In this document: piece by piece, positions 24,493-32,128 of the stretch
Layout of the letters: the number at the start of each line of letters is the position of its first letter
Numbering within the stretch: the stretch's first letter is position 1
Assembly (NCBI RefSeq): GCF_014649375.1
Contig: NZ_BMSX01000014.1
Span: 124,001-188,000 of the forward strand
Origin: Streptomyces aurantiogriseus
Lineage (GTDB): Bacteria > Actinomycetota > Actinomycetes > Streptomycetales > Streptomycetaceae
DNA: 64,000 bases
Direction: 5' to 3'
Notes under the pieces: generated by a model
What the model saw: the letters and a program-made list of their open reading frames with translations, nothing else
Database searches by the model: none
Told to the model about the DNA's origin: nothing
Made by a program: the position numbers and the translations under genes

Positions 24493-25311
24493 ATGCAGCC
24501 TGGCAACCAGTTGTCCACGAAGATCGATGCCACGGTTCCCACGGCCGCGCGCATGTACGACCACTACCTGGGCGGCAAGGACAACTACGCGGCGGACCGC
24601 GCGGCCTGCGAGGAGCTCGACAAGGTCGTCCCGAGCACCCGCGCCCTCGCGCTGAACAACCGGCGTTTCCTGCAGCGGGTCGTGAAGACCCTGACGCAGG
24701 AGTACGGCATCCGGCAGTTCCTGGACCACGGGTCCGGTCTCCCCACGCAGGACAACGTGCACCAGGTCGCCCAGCACATCGACCCCAGCGCACACGTCGT
24801 CTACGTCGACAACGACCCGATGGTGCTCGTGCACGGCCGGGCCCTGCTGGAACAGGACGAGCGCACCACCGTCATCCACGCCGACATGCGCGAGACCGAG
24901 GCGATCTTCAGCCACCCGGACACCGAGCGCCTGATCGACTTCTCGCAGCCGGTGGCCGTGCTGTTCAACTCGGTCTTCCACTGCATTCCGGACAGTGAGA
25001 CGGACGGCCCGCTCGCGGTGGTCCGCCGGGTCGTCGAGCGTCTCGCTCCGGGCAGCTATCTGGTGATGTGTCAGCTGGTCAGCGAGGACCCGAAGGTGCG
25101 GGACTTCGTCACGGACTTCATGGACCAGGCCACCCAGGGACACTGGGGCCGCGTACGCGAGGAGAAGGACGTCGCCGAGTGGTTCGAGGGTCTGGAGATC
25201 CTCGAACCGGGGCTGGTGGAGGTCTCCACCTGGCGCCCGGACAGCGAGGTGACGCCCCGTCAGCTCACCCAGGAGTGGATCGAGTTCGGCGGAGTGGGCC
25301 GCCTGGGCTGA
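24493..25311 (+). CDS. SAV2177-type SAM-dependent methyltransferase
   Basis: 272 residues from ATG 24493, with GGGGAAG upstream. RMYDHYLGGKDNYAADR near residue 20 and FLDHGSGLPTQDNVHQVA near 77 are signatures of the actinobacterial methyltransferase group PF04672. The usual DxGxG motif I reads DHGSG here, which is normal for this group. Substrate unknown; members are numerous in Streptomyces and often lie beside XRE/DUF397 or SARP-like regulators, as this one does (10 bp between convergent stops). The paralogue at 57261-58085 shares the same layout. Confidence 0.88.
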   Translation: MQPGNQLSTKIDATVPTAARMYDHYLGGKDNYAADRAACEELDKVVPSTRALALNNRRFLQRVVKTLTQEYGIRQFLDHGSGLPTQDNVHQVAQHIDPSAHVVYVDNDPMVLVHGRALLEQDERTTVIHADMRETEAIFSHPDTERLIDFSQPVAVLFNSVFHCIPDSETDGPLAVVRRVVERLAPGSYLVMCQLVSEDPKVRDFVTDFMDQATQGHWGRVREEKDVAEWFEGLEILEPGLVEVSTWRPDSEVTPRQLTQEWIEFGGVGRLG

Positions 25312-25321
25312 CCGGAAAGGG

Positions 25322-26242
25322 TCACGAGGCGGGGTAGCGCCGGTCCCTCGTCTCCCTCAACAGGTCCAGGGAGTCACGCGGTTGGAGCGCTTCGTCGGCC
25401 AGCCGGTCCAGTGTGATCCGGTACTCCTCCGTCTCGTCCCGGCCCTCCAGGAAGGTGGCGCTCCTGATCTGCTCGAGATAGACGACATCGGGCAGATCGG
25501 AGCCGCCGAACCGCAGATAGGTCACGGGAATGGCCGGCGCGGAGGCATGCGTCACGTCCAACGGCACGACCTGGACGGTGACATGGGGCAGTTGCGCCAT
25601 CCGCACGAGGTGGTCGAGCTGCTCCCGCATCACCTGGCGGCCGCCCAGGACGCGCAGCAGCACCGACTCGTCGACGATGGCCCACAACTGCGGGGCGTCG
25701 GGGCGGTCGAGCAGCTCGCGGCGCCGCGTCCGCAAGTCCACCCGGCGCTCGACCTCCCGGTCCGACGCCGTCGGCAGCCCGCGCTCCACGACGGCGCGGG
25801 TGTACGCGGGGATCTGCAACAGGCCGGGCACGTACTGGATTTCGAAGGTACGGATCGCCATGGCCGCCTCCTGCAGTCCGACCAGCCGGTCGAACCACTC
25901 GGGCATCAGCCGCTTGTCGTAGCGCTGCCACCAGCCCGGCTCCCCGGCGCGCCGCAGCAACTGCAGCAGTACGGACGCCTCGTACTCGTCGGCCTTGTAC
26001 TGCTCCAGGAGCGCGCGCACGTCCGCCTCGGCGGGTGGGCGGCGCCCCTTGCCCGCCTCGATCCGCGACAGCTTCGCCGGGCTGAACCCGAGGGCACGCG
26101 CGGCCTGCTCCTGGGAGAGTCCGGCGTCCTCCCGGATGCCCGCCAACTGCACACCGACCAGCATTTTCAGCAAGGTCGGGGCAGGCTCGGCCCGGTTCAG
26201 ATACGGTTCGAGGCGGGAGACGCGAGGTGACTCGGCAGGCAT
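25322..26242 (-). CDS. XRE-family regulator with DUF5753 domain
   Basis: 306 residues. The N-terminal lambda-repressor-like HTH (~35-68, LAGIREDAGLSQEQAARALG then LSRIEAGKGRRP) is followed by the DUF5753 sensory domain (~115-300, IRTFEIQYVPGLLQIPAYTRAV). Start ATG 26240-26242 with GGGGGGAG upstream. Together with the DUF397 gene just upstream and the divergent ATP-binding gene it forms the trio typical of Streptomyces (WhiJ- and Scr1-like systems) that influences development and antibiotic production. The regulator probably represses the shared promoter region at 26619-26664; the DUF397 protein antagonises it in related systems. Confidence 0.92.
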   Translation of the reverse strand: MPAESPRVSRLEPYLNRAEPAPTLLKMLVGVQLAGIREDAGLSQEQAARALGFSPAKLSRIEAGKGRRPPAEADVRALLEQYKADEYEASVLLQLLRRAGEPGWWQRYDKRLMPEWFDRLVGLQEAAMAIRTFEIQYVPGLLQIPAYTRAVVERGLPTASDREVERRVDLRTRRRELLDRPDAPQLWAIVDESVLLRVLGGRQVMREQLDHLVRMAQLPHVTVQVVPLDVTHASAPAIPVTYLRFGGSDLPDVVYLEQIRSATFLEGRDETEEYRITLDRLADEALQPRDSLDLLRETRDRRYPAS

Positions 26243-26365
26243 CCTGACTCCCCCCTTGACCGGCAGACGACAGACCGCATTATCGCACCCGAAGGCCTCC
26301 GACCGTACGGAGCACGGGAATTGATGCCGCACCCGTGCCCCGGACCAGAGGTGATCACAGGTCTT

Positions 26366-26596
26366 TCACAGCAGGTGGTCGAACTCCCCGCCCTTCGCCC
26401 CGGCGAGGAACGCGGCCACCTCCGCCGGTGTGTAGACCAGGGCCGGGCCGTCGGGGTCACGCGAGTTGCGCATCGCGATCCCTCCCCCGTCCAGGACGGC
26501 CACCTCGACGCAGTTGCCCTCGGCGTTGCTGTGGCTGCTCTTGATCCAGCGAACGCCCAGCGCGCTCGCCCGCACTCCGTTCGGCACTGACGACAC
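26366..26596 (-). CDS. DUF397 small protein
   Basis: 76 residues with the DUF397 pattern RWIKSSHSNAEGNCVEVAVL followed by MRNSRDPDGPALVYTPAEVAAFL. Start GTG 26594-26596 has GAGGAG 6 nt upstream. DUF397 proteins pair with XRE/DUF5753 regulators and in studied cases modulate them by direct contact. Encoded upstream of the XRE gene in the same direction with a 123-bp gap, so the two may share a transcript. The operator-like palindrome at 26619-26638 lies 23 bp before its start. Confidence 0.9.
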   Translation of the reverse strand: MSSVPNGVRASALGVRWIKSSHSNAEGNCVEVAVLDGGGIAMRNSRDPDGPALVYTPAEVAAFLAGAKGGEFDHLL

Positions 26597-26618
26597 TGCA
26601 CTCTCCTCGCTCGTACGC

Positions 26619-26664
26619 GCAATTTCCCGTGAAATTGCACGAGGACATCGTCAGCGTGGATAAT
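26619..26664 (+). promoter_or_regulatory. Divergent promoter region with perfect inverted repeat
   Basis: GCAATTTC (26619-26626), spacer CCGT, GAAATTGC (26631-26638): perfect 8-bp arms. TTGCAC (26635-26640) and GATAAT (26659-26664), 18 bp apart, form a rightward promoter for the ATP-binding gene whose -35 box overlaps the repeat. The likely binder is the XRE regulator encoded at 25322-26242. Confidence 0.5.
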
Positions 26665-26723
26665 AACGGTGTCGTCAACCGCACTTCTGGCGCCCCGTTC
26701 TGACGTCGCCTCAGGGAGATGCC

Positions 26724-27179
26724 GTGTCATCACCTGCGCAGTTCCGGAGTCACGAGTCCGTCCGGTACTCGTCCAGAACCGCCACACTGCACCTCACAGG
26801 CAGCCGGGAGGGCTTCGCCGAGGCGCGGGACTTCACCCACCGCACCCTCGACAGCTGGTCCCTGGACCACTGCGCCGACGACGCGCTCACCGTCGTCACC
26901 GAACTCGCCGCCAACGCCGTCCTGCACGCACTGCCGGACCTGCCCGACGACGCTGCCGACGTACGGCTCAGGCTCACCCAGCGCCGCTCCCACCTGGTGT
27001 GCGCGGTCACCGACCCGAGCGACGGACTGCCCGTCTACCCGCGCACCGACGATTCCCTGCTGGAGCACGGCCGCGGCCTGCACATCATCGAAGCCCTCTC
27101 GGAGCACTGGGGCTGGACCCGGCGCTCCCCCGTGGGCAAGACCGTCTGGGCCATGCTGCCGACCCGTCCCCCCACCTGA
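26724..27179 (+). CDS. RsbW-like ATP-binding protein (HATPase_c)
   Basis: 151 residues, a free-standing GHKL ATPase domain like anti-sigma factor kinases. The N-box VVTELAANAVLHA near residue 58, the G1 region VTDPSDG near 95 and the G2 loop HGRGLHIIEALSEHWG near 113 are intact. GTG start 26724 has AGGGAG upstream. In Streptomyces such proteins accompany XRE/DUF397 pairs as the third member of a regulatory set; they may phosphorylate or sequester a partner. No anti-anti-sigma gene is nearby. Confidence 0.88.
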   Translation: MSSPAQFRSHESVRYSSRTATLHLTGSREGFAEARDFTHRTLDSWSLDHCADDALTVVTELAANAVLHALPDLPDDAADVRLRLTQRRSHLVCAVTDPSDGLPVYPRTDDSLLEHGRGLHIIEALSEHWGWTRRSPVGKTVWAMLPTRPPT

Positions 27180-27181
27180 CC

Positions 27182-27709
27182 ATGACTCCCACGAAGAGAT
27201 CCGCACCGCTCGAGGACCTGGGACACGTGCCGTGGCCCGAGATCAAGGACTCGACCGGCTGCGCCGCGGCCATCCCCTTCCTGCTGGACGCCGTCGCCCG
27301 GGGCGACGCCGACACCGCGGGCTCCGCCCTCGGCGAACTGCGCCGGCGCATCTGCCAGTACGGCTTCCTGGTGGGCCAGGCGACGGCGGCGACGGTGCCC
27401 TTCCTCTGGGAGCTCGTCCGGCTTCCACAGGTCACCTGCCGCGTCGGGATCCTGCACCTGCTGAAGAGCATCGCCGACGCCCGCCAGTGGGAGACCACGG
27501 CCGCCGCCTACCCCAAGCTGCTGCGCCGCCGCGACAACTACGTGGAATGGGAACGCGAGGCCCGCCACGCCGTCCACGCCCAGCGCGGCGTCCTGCGCCA
27601 CCTCCTCGACGAACCGGACCGGGAGATCGTCCGGGCGAGCGAGGAACTCGCCGCCACGCTGGGCAATCGGTCAAGCGCTGACCTAGGTTGTCGGCATGAG
27701 CAACCTTGA
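27182..27709 (+). CDS. Hypothetical protein, probable alpha-helical (HEAT-like)
   Basis: 175 residues beginning MTPTKRSAPLEDLGHVPWPEI. Mostly amphipathic helices without signal peptide or membrane segment; the pattern GDADTAGSALGELRRRICQYG, then TVPFLWELVRLPQVTCRVGI, is HEAT-repeat-like and resembles immunity-type or scaffold proteins. It begins 2 bp after the ATPase stop, so it is cotranscribed, although the ATG has no clear ribosome site of its own. Its 3' end overlaps the pirin gene by 14 bp. Function unknown. Confidence 0.7.
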   Translation: MTPTKRSAPLEDLGHVPWPEIKDSTGCAAAIPFLLDAVARGDADTAGSALGELRRRICQYGFLVGQATAATVPFLWELVRLPQVTCRVGILHLLKSIADARQWETTAAAYPKLLRRRDNYVEWEREARHAVHAQRGVLRHLLDEPDREIVRASEELAATLGNRSSADLGCRHEQP

Positions 27710-28661
27710 CCGTGCGCCCGTGCCGAGCGTCTGCGGCGGACGTGGATTCGTCGTCGCCGAGCCCGTCCGTGAGCTGCTGAGCCCCCGGCAGGTGAAGCTC
27801 GGGGAGTCGACCGAGGTGCGTCGGCTGCTGCCGAACCTGGGGCGGCGCATGATCGGAGCCTGGGCCTTCGTCGACCACTACGGCCCCGACGACATCGCCG
27901 ACGAGCCCGGGATGCAGGTCCCGCCGCATCCCCACATGGGCCTGCAGACGGTCAGCTGGCTGCACGAGGGTGAGGTGCTGCACCGGGACTCCACCGGCAG
28001 CCTCCAGACCATCCGGCCCCGTGAACTGGGGCTCATGACGTCGGGCCGCGCGATCAGCCACTCCGAGGAGAGCCCGAAGGCGCACGCCCGCTATCTGCAC
28101 GGCGCCCAGCTGTGGGTCGCCCTGCCCGACGCCCACCGGCACACCGAGCCCCGCTTCGAACACCACGCCACCCTGCCCACCGTCACCGCTCCCGGCCTCA
28201 CGGCCACCGTGATCCTCGGCGACCTCGACGGCGCGACCTCGCCCGGCACGGCGTTCACCCCGATCGTCGGCGCCGACCTCGCGCTCGCCCGGGGCGCCGA
28301 TGTGCGGCTGCCGCTCGTCCCCGACTTCGAGTACGGCGTGCTGGCGATGTCCGGCGAGGTGCACGTGGACGGCGTGCCGGTACTGCCGGGCTCGATGCTC
28401 TACCTCGGCTGCGGCCGCTCCGAGCTGCCCCTGCGGGCCGAGTCCGACGCGGGGCTGATGCTGCTCGGCGGCGAGCCCTTCGCCGAGGAGCTCGTCATGT
28501 GGTGGAACTTCGTCGGCCGCACCCAGGCGGAGATCGAACAGGCCCGCCAGGACTGGATGACAGGCACCCGCTTCGGCGAGGTCCACGGCTACGACGGGGC
28601 TCCGCTGCCCGCGCCGGAGCTGCCGACCACGCCGCTGAAACCGCGGGGAAGGGTGCGCTGA
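27696..28661 (+). CDS. Pirin-family protein
   Basis: 321-residue bicupin. The N-terminal iron-binding set HPHMGLQTVSWLHEGEVLH (near residue 76) and GRAISHSEES near 120 match pirins; the C-terminal part has a second, degenerate barrel. Pirins act as quercetinase-like dioxygenases or as redox-dependent regulators. No ribosome site precedes the ATG; instead TAGGTT (27684-27689) ends 6 nt before it, which suggests a leaderless transcript starting at the ATG, within the end of the previous gene. Confidence 0.88.
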   Translation: MSNLDRAPVPSVCGGRGFVVAEPVRELLSPRQVKLGESTEVRRLLPNLGRRMIGAWAFVDHYGPDDIADEPGMQVPPHPHMGLQTVSWLHEGEVLHRDSTGSLQTIRPRELGLMTSGRAISHSEESPKAHARYLHGAQLWVALPDAHRHTEPRFEHHATLPTVTAPGLTATVILGDLDGATSPGTAFTPIVGADLALARGADVRLPLVPDFEYGVLAMSGEVHVDGVPVLPGSMLYLGCGRSELPLRAESDAGLMLLGGEPFAEELVMWWNFVGRTQAEIEQARQDWMTGTRFGEVHGYDGAPLPAPELPTTPLKPRGRVR

Positions 28662-28755
28662 CCTGGGAAAAGCCGGGCTTCCGGTCCAGGCAGTCAAGAT
28701 GGCGTGCTCGTGTCCTGAAGGGCGGTGGCTCAAGGCGTCACCGGTAGCGCGGGAT

Positions 28756-28880
28756 GCGCACCGGTGCGGCGACTGGGAGTGAACCGCCTCGTCGGCGGCC
28801 GGGATGGTGCGCGCACCGGTGCGCAGGATGCGGAACATCGTGGTGCGCACCGGTGCGCGCGATGCGGTTCATCGCCGGGC
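28756..28880. repeat. Cluster of three GCGCACCGGTGCGC palindromes
   Basis: GCGCACCGGTGCGC occurs perfectly at 28811-28824 and 28845-28858, and with one mismatch at 28756-28769. The last two are followed by matching GATGCGG-NN-CATCG tails, making two 34-bp direct repeats. They lie in the 296-bp gap after the pirin gene and before the secreted-protein gene (stop at 28958). I found no gene in this gap. They could be multiple binding sites for one regulator or a small repeat family. Confidence 0.6.
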
Positions 28881-28957
28881 GCGGAGCGCACCGCGTGGTT
28901 CGACTCATCCCTGGCAGCGCTTGCGATGGCGCGCGGGCTGCCACGGGGGGTTCGGTA

Positions 28958-29365
28958 TCAGGCGGCCCAACTCCCGTTGGACAAGGCCGCCGAGCGGAAG
29001 TGGAAGTAGAACTGCGTGCCGTCGGGGACGTCGTACTCGATCACGTTCCACTCACCGCCCACGGCAAGGGTGTAGCCCGAGGGGCAGTGGCTTCCGCCGG
29101 ACGCCGTCTCGAAGCACACCATGACGTAACGGTTGGTCCTGGGCATGATGTTGATGTCGGCGCAGTTGCCCGACGTCACGAACAGCCGACCAGCCGGGAG
29201 ATCGGCGGTGCCCTCCGGCTTGGAGTAACTGTGCGCGCTCCCGTAACAGGAAGCGGCCGCGGCCCTCTCCTCGCCGGCCTGGGCGGCGGTCGGGGCGAGG
29301 ATCGTGACCCCGGCGAGCAGCGAGGCCGCGAGGGTGCCGTTGGCGAGGCGCTTGCGGACATGCAT
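28958..29365 (-). CDS. Small secreted protein with four cysteines
   Basis: 135 residues. A classical signal peptide (basic MHVRKRLANG, hydrophobic core, cleavage near AQA at 28-30) leads to a ~105-residue exported domain with four Cys (40, 68, 84, 94), suggesting two disulfide bonds. It contains YVMVCFETASGGSHCPSGYT and a C-terminal EYDVPDGTQFYFHF. No family recognised; the pattern recalls small inhibitors or lectin-like secreted proteins of actinomycetes. Located 29 bp after another small secreted gene of similar design, so the two are probably co-expressed. Confidence 0.78.
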   Translation of the reverse strand: MHVRKRLANGTLAASLLAGVTILAPTAAQAGEERAAAASCYGSAHSYSKPEGTADLPAGRLFVTSGNCADINIMPRTNRYVMVCFETASGGSHCPSGYTLAVGGEWNVIEYDVPDGTQFYFHFRSAALSNGSWAA

Positions 29366-29394
29366 GGTGGGTTCCTCCAGGAGAACGGCCTTTG

Positions 29395-29856
29395 CTACGC
29401 GTACATGACGTCCGAGGCGCAGCGCGCCCCGGAGTCGCCGGGGTACTTCGTGCCGAGGCAGACATAGACGCGGACGGACGTGTTGCCGGTGGTCGTGGAG
29501 TCCCAGTAGCCCAGGTCCTGCCCCCCGGACGTGGAGGTGTCGTCCACGGCGAGCGGCCCGTACAGACCCCAGCTGTCGCGGATGTACGCGCGGGCCGCGA
29601 CGCCGTCGGCCTGATGGTCCTGGACATAGTTGTAGTAGGAGGTGTTCAAGTCGGCACTGCCACCGGAGTAGATGCAGACCGTCGCCTGCACAGTGCCGCC
29701 GCTCAGTCCCTGGGAGTTGGCGACGGTGGCCCGCAGGGTCTCGCAGCCGGCGGCGGCCCGGGCCGGCGCGGCCGCCTGGGCGGGCACCGCGAAGGTGGCG
29801 AGGGCCAGTGCCGTGCCGAGCACCACGCCCGTACACGCCGTTCGTATGCGCATCAT
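29395..29856 (-). CDS. Small secreted protein
   Basis: 153 residues with signal peptide (MMRIRTACTGVVLGTALALA, cleavage near AQA or ARA at ~28-34). The mature part has four cysteines: GCETLRATV, ATVCIYSGGS, VYVCLGTKYP and ARCASDVMY. Tyr/Asp-rich centre (TSYYNYVQDHQADGV). Function unknown. The double ATG at 29851-29856 makes the start ambiguous by one codon; AGGGA lies 4 or 7 nt upstream. Upstream, 29857-30116 holds no gene that I can support. Confidence 0.75.
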   Translation of the reverse strand: MMRIRTACTGVVLGTALALATFAVPAQAAAPARAAAGCETLRATVANSQGLSGGTVQATVCIYSGGSADLNTSYYNYVQDHQADGVAARAYIRDSWGLYGPLAVDDTSTSGGQDLGYWDSTTTGNTSVRVYVCLGTKYPGDSGARCASDVMYA

Positions 29857-30116
29857 CAGTTCCCTGTCGTCGAGGTCGGGGAGCGTCTGCGTACCCGTGG
29901 GCGGCGTGGGACGCACCGGGCGCCCACGGCCTTCGAGCCGCGGGGCTCCGGGTCGTGATCTCCCCCTCACCACGACCTTTCGCCCGGCGACCGCCACCGA
30001 TGCTGGCGGCCCCGGGGAACGAGAGCAACGACAACCGTTTGTCCCGGACAGTCCCGGACAGTGCCGGGCTGTCCGGGCAGGTCAGAGCCCCGCCGTGCCC
30101 GTGTCCGGGACAGTGG

Positions 30117-30797
30117 TCAGGGCCTCGACGATTCCGGGCGTACCAGGCCGGTCTGGTAGGCGATGACCACGAGTTGGGCCCGGTCGCGGGCTCCGAGCTT
30201 GGCCAGGGCACGCTGGATGTGGGTGCGCACGGTCAGGACGCTCAGGACGAGTTCGGCGGCGATCTCGTCGTTGGACATGCCCTGGGCGGCCAGCACGGTG
30301 ACTTCCCGTTCGCGGGGGGTGAGGTCGCTGAGGCGCTCCGGAGGGGCGAGGAGAGATCCCGGTGCAGGGGTGGAGAGGAAGCGGGTGATCAGTGCTTGTG
30401 TCGCCCCCGGCGACAGCAGGGCCTCACCGGAGGCGACCGTGCGGATTCCGGCGAGAAGCGCGTCCGTGGTGACGTATTTGCCCAGGAAGCCGCTGGCGCC
30501 CACGCGCAGCGCCTGGGCGACGTACTCCTCGGTCTCGAACATGGTCAGCACGAGGACCCGGGTCCCGGCGAGGTCGGGGTCGCCGCAGATGGTGGCGGTG
30601 GCGGCCAGCCCGTCCGTCCCGGGCATGCGGATGTCCATGAGCACCAGGTCCGGGCGGTGGGTACGGGCGAGGTTCACCGCCTGCTCGCCGTTGGCGGCCT
30701 CGCCGACCACCTCCATGTCGTCGCAGGAGTCGATCAGAAGCCGGAACGTGCCCCGCAGCAGGGCTTGGTCGTCGGCGAGCAGGACGCGGATGGTCAC
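30117..30797 (-). CDS. NarL/LuxR-family response regulator
   Basis: 226 residues. Receiver domain 1-120 with acidic pocket DD (9-10), phosphorylation site Asp55 in VLMDIRMPG and conserved lysine in GFLGKYV; C-terminal LuxR-type HTH (~155-215, LTPREREVTVLAAQGMSNDE). Start GTG overlaps the kinase stop by 4 bp, so it is the cognate regulator of that kinase. The pair lies next to the MMPL exporter, a natural target gene. Confidence 0.93.
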   Translation of the reverse strand: MTIRVLLADDQALLRGTFRLLIDSCDDMEVVGEAANGEQAVNLARTHRPDLVLMDIRMPGTDGLAATATICGDPDLAGTRVLVLTMFETEEYVAQALRVGASGFLGKYVTTDALLAGIRTVASGEALLSPGATQALITRFLSTPAPGSLLAPPERLSDLTPREREVTVLAAQGMSNDEIAAELVLSVLTVRTHIQRALAKLGARDRAQLVVIAYQTGLVRPESSRP

Positions 30798-32014
30798 TGG
30801 GCGGCCTCTTGTCGTTCTGTCAGGGTCTCTTCATGGACGCGTGCCTGGAGCGGCAGTGCGGTGGTGACTTCGAAGCCCCCTTCGGGGCGAGGACCGGCGC
30901 GCAGGTCGCCACCGACGGAGTGGGCGCGTTCCCGCATGCCCATCAGACCGTAGCCGCCGCCTGGAACGGACGGAGCCACGGCGTGCCCGTCATTGGTGAC
31001 GGTGATGAGCAGGCGGGAGCCCGAGTAGGTGAGCCGGACACGGGCCGCGGGGTCGGAGGCGTGTTTGGTGGCGTTGGTGAGGGCTTCCTGGATGATCCGG
31101 TACGCCGTCAGGTCCACACCCGGTGACAGGGGCTGCGGCTCGCCTTCGGTGGTGACGGTGACGGCGAGACCAGCCGACTCGCACGCCGAGACCAGCTCGG
31201 GCAGGCGGTCCAGGCCGGGAGCCGGTTCCAGGGAGTCGGAGTGGGGATCGCCGGCCTGGCGCAGCACACCGACCGTGGCGCGGAGTTCGAGCAGCGCGGA
31301 GGACGTGGTGAGGGCCAGGTCGGCGAGGATCCTCTGGGCCTGCTCGGGGTGCGTGGGCGCCAGGTGGGCGGCGGTGCCGGCCTGGGCGTTGGCGACGGCC
31401 ATGTGGTGGGCGACGACGTCGTGGAGTTCCCGGGCGATGCGCATGCGTTCCTCGGCGACGCGCAGACGGGCCTCCTCCTCGCGGGTGCGCTCGGCGTGCG
31501 CGGCGCGCGCCTGAACGGACTCGGTGTAGGCGTGCCGCAGGCGGGATCTGCCGCCGCCGACCAGGGGCAGCAGCAGCCAGAGCACCGGGCCGACGGTGCG
31601 AAGCAGCAGCATGTCGGTCGTGGGTCTGTCGAGGATCGCGGTGATCACCACCATGGCCATGGCCACCAGGCCGTACACGCGCGTGATGGTGGGATCGGTG
31701 GCGGCGGCAAGCCAGTACAGCGCCATCATGAGAGGCGCCAGCAACAGGGGGGTGGGCAGATATCCCATGGCGCCGACGGCCACCGAGGAGGCCGTGGCCA
31801 GGGCGACGGCGATCCGCGGGTGACTTCGCGCCTTCACGACCACGAAGCAGGAGAGGCCGGCCAGGAGCGTGGCGGGTCCGTCGTTGTCCGGGAGATCGGT
31901 CCCGGGGACGCTGAGCGAGGTACCAAGGGCGGTGCAGCCGCACAGCGCGAGGAACATCAACGTGTCGGCGACGCGCGGATGGCGCTCCGCGTACCGCTCG
32001 AGGTTGCTCGTCAT
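30794..32014 (-). CDS. NarL-type sensor histidine kinase
   Basis: 406 residues. About four to five membrane helices (20-155) form a small sensor part without an extracellular domain of note. HisKA_3 region with His198 in RMRIARELHDVVAHH, then an HATPase_c domain (~300-395, TVTNDGHAVAPSVPGGGYGLMGMRERA). The small membrane-embedded sensor is typical of kinases that respond to membrane or cell-envelope conditions. Encoded directly upstream of its response regulator and behind the MMPL gene's terminator. Confidence 0.92.
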   Translation of the reverse strand: MTSNLERYAERHPRVADTLMFLALCGCTALGTSLSVPGTDLPDNDGPATLLAGLSCFVVVKARSHPRIAVALATASSVAVGAMGYLPTPLLLAPLMMALYWLAAATDPTITRVYGLVAMAMVVITAILDRPTTDMLLLRTVGPVLWLLLPLVGGGRSRLRHAYTESVQARAAHAERTREEEARLRVAEERMRIARELHDVVAHHMAVANAQAGTAAHLAPTHPEQAQRILADLALTTSSALLELRATVGVLRQAGDPHSDSLEPAPGLDRLPELVSACESAGLAVTVTTEGEPQPLSPGVDLTAYRIIQEALTNATKHASDPAARVRLTYSGSRLLITVTNDGHAVAPSVPGGGYGLMGMRERAHSVGGDLRAGPRPEGGFEVTTALPLQARVHEETLTERQEAAQ

Positions 32015-32074
32015 CGTGTTTCTCCGGGTGAGGGTTCCGGGTCCATGGTCGCCGACGCTCGGCTGGACGGTTGT

Positions 32075-32110
32075 CCGGGCCGCCCGAGGTCCTCGCCTCG
32101 GGCGGCCCGG
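32075..32110. terminator. Strong terminator hairpin after the MMPL gene
   Basis: CCGGGCCGCCCGAGG (32075-32089), 6-nt loop, CCTCGGGCGGCCCGG (32096-32110): perfect 15-bp G/C-rich stem, downstream of the leftward MMPL stop and before the kinase gene. Lacks a long U-tract, as usual for Streptomyces. Confidence 0.8.
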
Positions 32111-32128
32111 GGACGGGCGAGCACCCGG

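Noticed and set aside
28756..28880. Palindrome cluster as a CRISPR array
   Set aside because: Only three copies, unequal spacing, two copies with similar rather than unique spacers, and no cas genes.
28754..29467. 237-codon + strand frame in the palindrome region
   Set aside because: It covers the antisense of two signal-peptide proteins and the palindromes, lacks a ribosome site and has no recognisable domain.
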